This document shows, piece by piece, positions 6,686 to 10,902 of a DNA stretch of 10,902 nt. The position numbers and the translations under genes are program-made. Each line of letters starts with the position of its first letter. Position 1 is the first letter of the stretch. Where the stretch lies: the NCBI GenBank assembly GCA_025927935.1, contig JAICKM010000169.1, positions 1-10,902 of the forward strand. Reading direction: 5' to 3'. The notes beneath the pieces were generated by a model. It was given only the letters and a program-made list of their open reading frames with translations. It was not told the origin of the DNA and made no database searches. This DNA is from Chloroflexia bacterium. Lineage in GTDB: Bacteria; Chloroflexota; Chloroflexia; QHBQ01; JADMIH01.

Positions 6686-8161
6686 ATGAGCAAGACCAAC
6701 CAGCAAGACAACCTGCCCGCCATCGAACCCGTGCCGTCGCCCGCGTCGGACAGTATGCCCTTCACGGCCCCGGTCGCCACGGACATCCTCGCGCCCGAAA
6801 CCGGAGGCATCGCCGCCACGCCCGCCGCGGCCCACGCCGCGTTGCGCCGCCAGGTGCTCACCCTGTCCTGGCCGGTCATCCTCGAAAACCTGTTACAGTC
6901 GCTGATCGGCTTTGTGGATACGGCCTTCGTCGGCCACCTGGGCACCGACTCGCTGGCCGGCGTCGGCGGCGCACAGCAACTGGTCTGGCTGATTACCACC
7001 GCGCTCTCGGCCATTATGATGGGCGCGACCGTGCTGGTCGCCCACGCCATCGGCGCGCAGAACCCCGCCGAGGCCCGCCGCGTCTTCAAGCAGGCGCTGA
7101 TCCTGGCCGGCGCCGTGGCCGTGGTCATCAGCATCGGCACCTACGCGCTGGCCGACCCCGCCGTGCGCCTGCTAGGTATGGACGCGAATGCCACCCGGCA
7201 GGGCGTACTCTATCTGCAAATCAGCGGCATCGGCATGCCGTTTCTCGTCGCCATGTTCACCGGCTCGGCCGTGTTGCGCGGCGCCGGAGACACGCGCACG
7301 CCCATGTTCATCACTCTGTTCATCAACATCATCACCGTCCCCGGCGCCTACTTGCTCATCTACGGCGCCGGGCCGGTCGCCGGGTTGGGTGTGGCCGGGT
7401 CGGCCTGGGCGGCCACGGTGGCCCGCGTGGTCGGCTGCGTGTTGCTGGCCTGGGTGTTCCTGCGCCCCCACCAGACACTCACTCTGCGCGAACCCGGCGG
7501 CTGGCGGCTCGACTTTGGCCTGGTGCGCCGCATGCTCAACGTCGGCCTGCCCACGGCGGGCGAGCAGTTCATGCTCAGCTTCGGCCTCACCCTCTATGGA
7601 CTGATTGTGATCAGCCTGGGCACCGCCGTCTTCGCCACGCAGCGGGCCAGCATGAACATCGTGCAGATGGCCTTCCTGCCCGGTTTCGGCTTCGCCATGG
7701 CCGCCACCACGCTGGTCGGCCAGGCGATGGGCGCGGGCCGCACGCACCAAGCGGAGGCGGGCACCTGGATGGCGACGCGCTACTGCATGGTGCTGATGAG
7801 CAGTGTGGGGCTGGTCTTCGGGCTGTTCGGCGCCCCGCTGATGCATCTGTTCAGCGACGATCCGGAGGTGATCCGCATGGGCGGCGAAGCCCTGTTCATC
7901 GCCGCCTGGAACCAGCCGTTCATGGCCGTGGCCCAGGTGCTGGCCGGCGGCCTGCGCGGCGCGGGCGACACCCGCTACCCGATGGTCTCCACCATGATCG
8001 GCGTCTGGGTCATCCGCCTGCCGCTGGGCTGGCTGCTGGGCGTCGGCTTCGGCCTGGGCCTCGACGGCATCTACCTGGCCTACGTCCTCGACACCCTGCT
8101 GCGCGCCGGGATGAACCTCTGGCGCTGGCGCACGGGCCATTGGCGCCACATGCGCGTCTAG
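6686..8161 (+). CDS. MATE-family multidrug efflux transporter (NorM-like)
   Basis: A polytopic inner-membrane antiporter that would expel drugs or metabolites in exchange for Na+ or H+. The two homologous six-helix halves are visible from the repeated motif LRGAGDTRTP (197-206) and LRGAGDTRYP (423-432), 226 residues apart. Further markers are LSWPVILENLLQSLIGFVDT near the first helix and VGHLGTDSLAGVG (82-94). At 491 residues it is longer than the usual 440-460 because of a ~50-residue Pro/Ala-rich, helix-free N-terminus before the core. The ribosome site at ATG 6686 is weak (GAG 7 nt upstream). An in-frame ATG at 6755 would remove 23 residues of this extension, so the start is less certain than the gene. 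The pump lies between a dehydrogenase and a surface protein; its substrate is unknown. Confidence 0.95.
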   Translation: MSKTNQQDNLPAIEPVPSPASDSMPFTAPVATDILAPETGGIAATPAAAHAALRRQVLTLSWPVILENLLQSLIGFVDTAFVGHLGTDSLAGVGGAQQLVWLITTALSAIMMGATVLVAHAIGAQNPAEARRVFKQALILAGAVAVVISIGTYALADPAVRLLGMDANATRQGVLYLQISGIGMPFLVAMFTGSAVLRGAGDTRTPMFITLFINIITVPGAYLLIYGAGPVAGLGVAGSAWAATVARVVGCVLLAWVFLRPHQTLTLREPGGWRLDFGLVRRMLNVGLPTAGEQFMLSFGLTLYGLIVISLGTAVFATQRASMNIVQMAFLPGFGFAMAATTLVGQAMGAGRTHQAEAGTWMATRYCMVLMSSVGLVFGLFGAPLMHLFSDDPEVIRMGGEALFIAAWNQPFMAVAQVLAGGLRGAGDTRYPMVSTMIGVWVIRLPLGWLLGVGFGLGLDGIYLAYVLDTLLRAGMNLWRWRTGHWRHMRV

Positions 8162-8195
8162 CTTCCCTTCTGCAATTTCGTTCCTGGCAACTGAC

Positions 8196-8205
8196 GGGAT
8201 ATGTA
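8196..8205. repeat. Third copy of the intergenic decamer GGGATATGTA
   Basis: The decamer is followed by TAACAC. The other copies, at 206-215 and 1711-1720, are followed by GTAACA and GAACAC. All three lie in intergenic DNA and in the same orientation within the window. This one sits 35 bp after the MATE stop and 174 bp before the beta-propeller start. Confidence 0.5.
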
Positions 8206-8265
8206 TAACACCTCCACCCGTCCGCTCAGGCAAAGTTATGCATGATTCCATCAGCGCCCATTCAT

Positions 8266-8283
8266 GGCACGGATCTGGCACGG
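8266..8283. repeat. GGCACGG pair with 11-bp period upstream of the beta-propeller gene
   Basis: GGCACGG occurs at 8266-8272 and 8277-8283, one helical turn apart, within the 217-bp spacer upstream of the secreted protein gene. That spacer also holds a 6-bp inverted repeat CGCACG/CGTGCG (8310-8315, 8328-8333). I found no clear -35/-10 pair there. A regulator site is possible but unproven. Confidence 0.25.
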
Positions 8284-8378
8284 GCACCGCAATCTGCCAT
8301 CGTGCAGGACGCACGTTCCGCTACCGTCGTGCGGCTGTATCAGACCGATAACCCCCACAAGCAAAGGAGTTACCCCCG

Positions 8379-9473
8379 ATGATACGACCCATGATCCGCC
8401 GGGTTCTGGCCGGCCTGCTCGGCCTGGCCGGTGCGCTGCTGCTGATCGCCGTGGCGGCACGCCCCGCGGCCGCCGATGACTTCTCGGCCTACACTCTGCC
8501 CGGCGCCGCCGTGTACCCCGAAGGCGTGGCCTACCAGGCCGCCACCGGCGATTACTTCACCGGCAGCACCACCAACGGCGCCATCCTGCGCGGCAACATC
8601 AACCGCCCCGCCGCCGAAGTCTGGATCGTCGGCGGCACCGACGGCATGACCACCACGCGCGGCATGAAAGCCGACAGCCAGGGCCGGCTCTTCGTCGCCA
8701 CCGGCCCGCAACGCCGGATGTACGTCTTCGATACCGCCACCAAGCAGACACTGGCGAAACTCGACTCCGGCGTGCAGCCCAGCTTCATCAACGACGTGGC
8801 CCTCACCCCCGACGGCGCGGCCTACTTCACCGACTCCTCGTCGCCGATGCTCTATAAAGTCGCTCAGACCGGCGGGCAGTGGACGCTGGAGAAGATCGAC
8901 CTGGCCGGATCGCCCATCGTCTACGAGGCGGGCTTCAACCTGGGTGGCATCGCCGCCAGTGCCGACGGCAAATATCTGATCCTGGCACAGGGCAACAACG
9001 GCAAGCTGTTCCGCTACGACCTGGCCGCTCGCCAGGCCGTGCAGATCGACCTGGGCACGGAGGATGTCCTGGGCGCCGACGGGGCCTTGCTCGACGGATC
9101 GACGCTCTATGTGATGCGCAATGCCCAGAAACTACTCGTCACCCTGGCGCTGTCGAACGACTATACGCGCGGCACCGTCACGCGGGTTGCCACCGACCCC
9201 GCCTTCTCGTTCCCGACCACGATGGCCTTCATCCCCGGCCATATCCTGGTGACCAACTCGCAGTTCGACAAGCGCAACGCCGGGCAACCGCCCAGCCTGC
9301 CCTTCCAGTTGTTGAGCCTGCCCATTCCCGGCGCGGCGCCCGCCCCTGGCCCGGTCGGTATGCCGGCCACCGGCGCCCCCGCGCCCGACGCCGCTCTCCC
9401 GCTGGTCCTGCTCGGCACGCTCCTGCTGGCAAGCGGCATCCTGCTGCGTCGCAAACGGCCCAGCCTGGGCTAG
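8379..9473 (+). CDS. Secreted SMP-30/gluconolactonase-like beta-propeller with MPATG cell-wall sorting signal
   Basis: The 364-residue precursor starts with a signal peptide (basic MIRPMIRR, hydrophobic run to about 28, likely cleavage after the ARPAAA stretch near 32). Residues ~40-315 show propeller-like blades of the SMP-30/gluconolactonase/NHL kind: YPEGVAYQAATGDYF, GMKADSQGRLFVAT, INDVALTPDGAAYFTDSS, GIAASADGKYLILAQ. The C-terminus has a Pro/Ala/Gly-rich linker, MPATG (328-332), a hydrophobic helix (~339-355) and RRKR (357-360), the three-part layout of a sortase substrate. It is therefore probably exported and linked to the wall, or at least membrane-held. Catalytic activity is not shown, and lactonase or merely structural roles are possible. 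The start ATG 8379 has AAAGGAG 9 nt upstream. No sortase gene is in the window. Confidence 0.9.
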   Translation: MIRPMIRRVLAGLLGLAGALLLIAVAARPAAADDFSAYTLPGAAVYPEGVAYQAATGDYFTGSTTNGAILRGNINRPAAEVWIVGGTDGMTTTRGMKADSQGRLFVATGPQRRMYVFDTATKQTLAKLDSGVQPSFINDVALTPDGAAYFTDSSSPMLYKVAQTGGQWTLEKIDLAGSPIVYEAGFNLGGIAASADGKYLILAQGNNGKLFRYDLAARQAVQIDLGTEDVLGADGALLDGSTLYVMRNAQKLLVTLALSNDYTRGTVTRVATDPAFSFPTTMAFIPGHILVTNSQFDKRNAGQPPSLPFQLLSLPIPGAAPAPGPVGMPATGAPAPDAALPLVLLGTLLLASGILLRRKRPSLG

Positions 9474-9488
9474 CTCCGGCTCCGCGTG

Positions 9489-9637
9489 CCGCCAAGGCAC
9501 CAAAGCAATACATTCGGCGGCCCGCGCATCCTGCGCGGGCCGCATCTATTCCGCTTCGCGCGCGCTCCGTCAGCACCAGGGATCACGGGTTGGCGGCTAC
9601 AATCGCAAAAACCGTCCCATTCTTCGCGCCTTCGCGG
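9489..9637. repeat. Imperfect inverted repeat flanking the post-propeller terminator
   Basis: CCGCCAAGGCACCAA at 9489-9503 and the complement of 9623-9637 (CCGCGAAGGCGCGAA) match at 12 of 15 positions, in opposite orientation, about 120 bp apart. They resemble the CGCCAAG/CGCGAAG-type heptad repeats that I recall seeing between genes in many bacterial genomes. They could be the ends of a decayed non-coding repeat element; no transposase is present. Confidence 0.3.
9517..9543 (+). terminator. Perfect 11-bp GC-rich hairpin after the beta-propeller gene
   Basis: Arms 9517-9527 and 9533-9543 (GCGGCCCGCGC with GCGCGGGCCGC) pair perfectly around the loop ATCCT, 44 nt after the stop codon. The following ATCTATTCC is only modestly T-rich. 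The very stable stem and its position still make it the likely terminator of the upstream gene. Confidence 0.6.
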
Positions 9638-9651
9638 TGAATAAAGGCCCA

Positions 9652-9680
9652 TAGCCAACGCTGCCGCGATCTGCTAAGAT
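9652..9680 (+). promoter_or_regulatory. Candidate extended -10 promoter of the SDR gene
   Basis: TAGCCA (9652-9657; 4/6 match to TTGACA), a 17-bp spacer and TAAGAT (9675-9680) with an upstream TGC make an extended -10 (TGCTAAGAT). Initiation near 9687 gives a leader of about 43 nt. The -10 context GCTAAGATAGAC closely repeats that of the methyltransferase gene. Confidence 0.5.
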
Positions 9681-9729
9681 AGACCCCGCAGCGCCGGCAA
9701 AGCCCCGGTAGTTGTGAAAGGACGGCAGC

Positions 9730-10497
9730 ATGGACGAGTATCCGCAGTTCACCGTCACCGGCCAGGTGGCGCTGGTCACGGGCGCGGCGCAGGGCATCGG
9801 GCGCGCGTGCGCGCTGGCGCTGGCCCATGCCGGCGCCGATGTCGCCCTGGGGCTGCACAATGTGGACGCCGACCAGGGCCTGGCCGCGGCCATCGGGGCG
9901 CTGGGCCGGCGGGCGCTGCCCTTGCAGATGGATGTCACCCGGCTCGATCAGATCGAGCAAGCGGTCGCGGCGACCGTGGCCCACTTCGGGCGACTCGACA
10001 TCCTGGTCAACAACGCCGGGCTGGGGCCGAGCAACCCCGCCGAGGACGTGCGCGAAGAGGATTTCGACCTGACCGTGGCCGTCAATCTGAAGGGCACCTT
10101 CTTCGCCAGCCAGGCGGCGGGCCGCGTGATGATCGGGCAGCAATATGGCCGCATCATCAACCTGAGTTCGCAAGCGGGCTTCGTGGCGCTGCCCACCGAG
10201 TCGGTCTATTGCATGACCAAGGCCGGCATCGCCCACCTGACCAAGTGCCTGGCCGTGGAATGGGCGCCGCACGGTATCACCGTCAACGCCGTCGCGCCCA
10301 CCTTCATCCAGACGCCCGGCACGGTCCGCTGGCTGGAGGACCCGGCCAACGCCGCCGACGTGGTCTCGCGCATCCCGCTGGGCCACGTGGGCCGCCCGGT
10401 GGACGTGGCCGGGGCCATCGTCTTCCTCGCCTCCCCCGCCGCCGCTCTGATCACCGGCGCCACCCTGCTCATCGACGGCGGCTGGACCGCCCGCTGA
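9730..10497 (+). CDS. Short-chain dehydrogenase/reductase (SDR) family oxidoreductase
   Basis: A classical 255-residue cytoplasmic SDR. It has the cofactor motif TGAAQGIG (17-24), D68 in MDVT, NNAG (94-97) and N119, then the catalytic residues S146/S147 (INLSS), Y160 and K164 (YCMTK). The post-catalytic VNAVAP (185-190) and the C-terminal GATLLIDGGW complete the fold. Members use NAD(H) or NADP(H) to interconvert alcohols and ketones; FabG-like or sugar/polyol dehydrogenases are both possible. The segment after the second strand (LGLHNVDADQG) lacks a clear acidic or basic cofactor selector. The ATG at 9730 has AAAGGA 7 nt upstream. The gene has its own promoter candidate and converges on the antitoxin gene, so it is probably transcribed alone. 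Confidence 0.94.
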   Translation: MDEYPQFTVTGQVALVTGAAQGIGRACALALAHAGADVALGLHNVDADQGLAAAIGALGRRALPLQMDVTRLDQIEQAVAATVAHFGRLDILVNNAGLGPSNPAEDVREEDFDLTVAVNLKGTFFASQAAGRVMIGQQYGRIINLSSQAGFVALPTESVYCMTKAGIAHLTKCLAVEWAPHGITVNAVAPTFIQTPGTVRWLEDPANAADVVSRIPLGHVGRPVDVAGAIVFLASPAAALITGATLLIDGGWTAR

Positions 10498-10503
10498 CGA
10501 CGC

Positions 10504-10546
10504 GCTGGCGCGACCCGCTCCCCACCAGGCGCAGGCGCGCGCCAGC
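10504..10546. terminator. 9-bp inverted repeat between convergent SDR and antitoxin genes
   Basis: GCTGGCGCG (10504-10512) is perfectly complementary to CGCGCCAGC (10538-10546) across a 25-nt loop, a few bases after the SDR stop. The loop is long and no T run follows, so this is a weak terminator candidate. Its convergent position gives it some support. Confidence 0.35.
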
Positions 10547-10554
10547 CCTATACC

Positions 10555-10579
10555 GGGGGATGGGGCGGGGCGGGGCGGG
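10555..10579 (+). other. G-quadruplex-forming tract (five G runs) downstream of the SDR gene
   Basis: G5-AT-G4-C-G4-C-G4-C-G3 gives five runs of three or more Gs separated by 1-2 nt loops, a textbook intramolecular quadruplex. The G-rich strand is the one shared by the SDR 3' transcript; the antitoxin transcript carries the C-rich complement, 4 bp beyond its stop codon. It could slow polymerase at the convergent ends. Confidence 0.6.
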
Positions 10580-10583
10580 CCGG

Positions 10584-10865
10584 CTAGCGGTCCAGCAGGT
10601 CCGGCGCTTCCTGGCGCAGCTTTTCCACCAGCCACATCTGAATCAGCGTCTGGTAGGGGATGCCCTTGCGCGCGGCGACTTGCTTCAGCGCGTCCAGATA
10701 ATCGGCGCGGATACGCAGACCCACCGGCTTCTTCCTGGCCGCTGAGCGTACCACGGGCATCGGTTCCGTCACTTCCTCCAGCCCCGCCATATAGGGGCCG
10801 GTATCATGGGTCGCGAACCACGCCGCAGCAGCCTCCTCGTCGGCAAAACTTGGTATTTCGGCCAT
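10584..10865 (-). CDS. CopG/BrnA-type antitoxin of a type II toxin-antitoxin pair
   Basis: A 93-residue protein matching the PF12441-type CopG antitoxin layout. An N-terminal motif IPSFADEEAAAAWFATHDT (4-22) is followed by a linker, then a ribbon-helix-helix domain. In it, KKPVGLRIRAD (45-55) forms the DNA-contacting strand, and YLDALKQVAARKGIPYQTLIQMWLVEKL the two helices. Such antitoxins bind operator DNA as dimers, repress their own operon and neutralise a partner toxin, often BrnT-like and usually encoded just upstream. Here the upstream side is cut by the window end, but an in-frame stop at 10867-10869 is 1 nt from this ATG, as expected of a coupled pair. AGGAGG lies 10 nt before the ATG. 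The toxin's identity cannot be seen. Confidence 0.85.
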   Translation of the reverse strand: MAEIPSFADEEAAAAWFATHDTGPYMAGLEEVTEPMPVVRSAARKKPVGLRIRADYLDALKQVAARKGIPYQTLIQMWLVEKLRQEAPDLLDR

Positions 10866-10866
10866 C

Positions 10867-10902
10867 TTACCTCCGCCTCCTACGAAATTGCATCTTCTCT
10901 CC
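10867..10902 (-). CDS. Possible C-terminus of the toxin gene upstream of the antitoxin (partial at right edge)
   Basis: One frame reads in from the window edge as GEKMQFRRRRR and stops at TAA (10867-10869), 1 nt before the antitoxin ATG. The Arg run comes from codons that also form the antitoxin's AGGAGG ribosome site, so coupled translation would follow. Twelve codons are too few to identify a family, and the frame could be non-coding. The toxin-first gene order known for BrnT/BrnA pairs is the main support. Confidence 0.35.
   Translation of the reverse strand, partial: GEKMQFRRRRR

Noticed and set aside
7172..8314. A 380-codon leftward open frame opposite the MATE gene
   Set aside because: The translation is His/Gln/Ala-rich and lacks any recognisable fold or hydrophobic pattern, while the opposite strand encodes a full transporter; an antisense by-product of GC bias.
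9583..10635. A 350-codon leftward frame opposite the SDR gene, and an overlapping rightward frame at 9714-10745
   Set aside because: Both give Arg/Gly/Ala-rich products overlapping the well-supported SDR, whose motifs are all in frame.
1..10902. CRISPR arrays, tRNAs, insertion sequences, integrase or phage genes
   Set aside because: I scanned both strands by eye and found no regularly spaced repeats, cloverleaf-like sequence, transposase/integrase motif or long terminal inverted repeats.

Overview
The window is GC-rich bacterial DNA, by eye well above 60% G+C inside genes, with a few AT-richer spacers. It carries ten well-supported protein genes, plus two partial ones at the edges. A high-GC Chloroflexota-like bacterium is the most plausible source. 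This rests on gene content: an F420/deazaflavin-type nitroreductase, a monoderm-style MPxTG cell-wall sorting signal, a UDP-galactopyranose mutase and a BrnA/CopG-type antitoxin. It is an inference; a high-GC actinobacterium cannot be excluded without searches. No tRNA, rRNA, CRISPR array, insertion sequence or phage gene is visible.

Layout. The left edge (2-115, +) is the end of a membrane protein that converges on a UDP-galactopyranose mutase gene (344-1570, -), with a perfect 12-bp hairpin between them. An AT-rich 277-bp spacer precedes four leftward genes: an F420-type (DUF385) oxidoreductase (1848-2273), a class I methyltransferase (2364-3182), an MFS transporter (3315-4553) and an NTF2/SnoaL-like protein (4663-5136). 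A divergent promoter region (5137-5452) separates these from the rightward genes: a zinc-type alcohol dehydrogenase (5453-6544), a MATE efflux pump (6686-8161), a secreted SMP-30-like beta-propeller with a sorting signal (8379-9473) and an SDR oxidoreductase (9730-10497). At the right edge a leftward CopG/BrnA-type antitoxin (10584-10865) follows the last codons of an upstream gene cut by the window end.

How the genes fit together. The leftward set (small oxidoreductase, methyltransferase, MFS pump, SnoaL-like fold) and the rightward set (two NAD(P)-type dehydrogenases, a MATE pump) have the character of small-molecule modification and export. No core biosynthetic enzyme is present, and gaps of about 90-260 bp argue against tightly coupled operons. 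The UDP-galactopyranose mutase would supply UDP-galactofuranose for surface glycans, and the beta-propeller would be displayed on the wall. I see no clear new multi-gene defence or mobile system. The most notable signals are the sorting signal on the propeller, a GHE-to-GHV change in the dehydrogenase, three copies of an intergenic decamer, a G-quadruplex tract between convergent genes, and the antitoxin cut off from its expected toxin.
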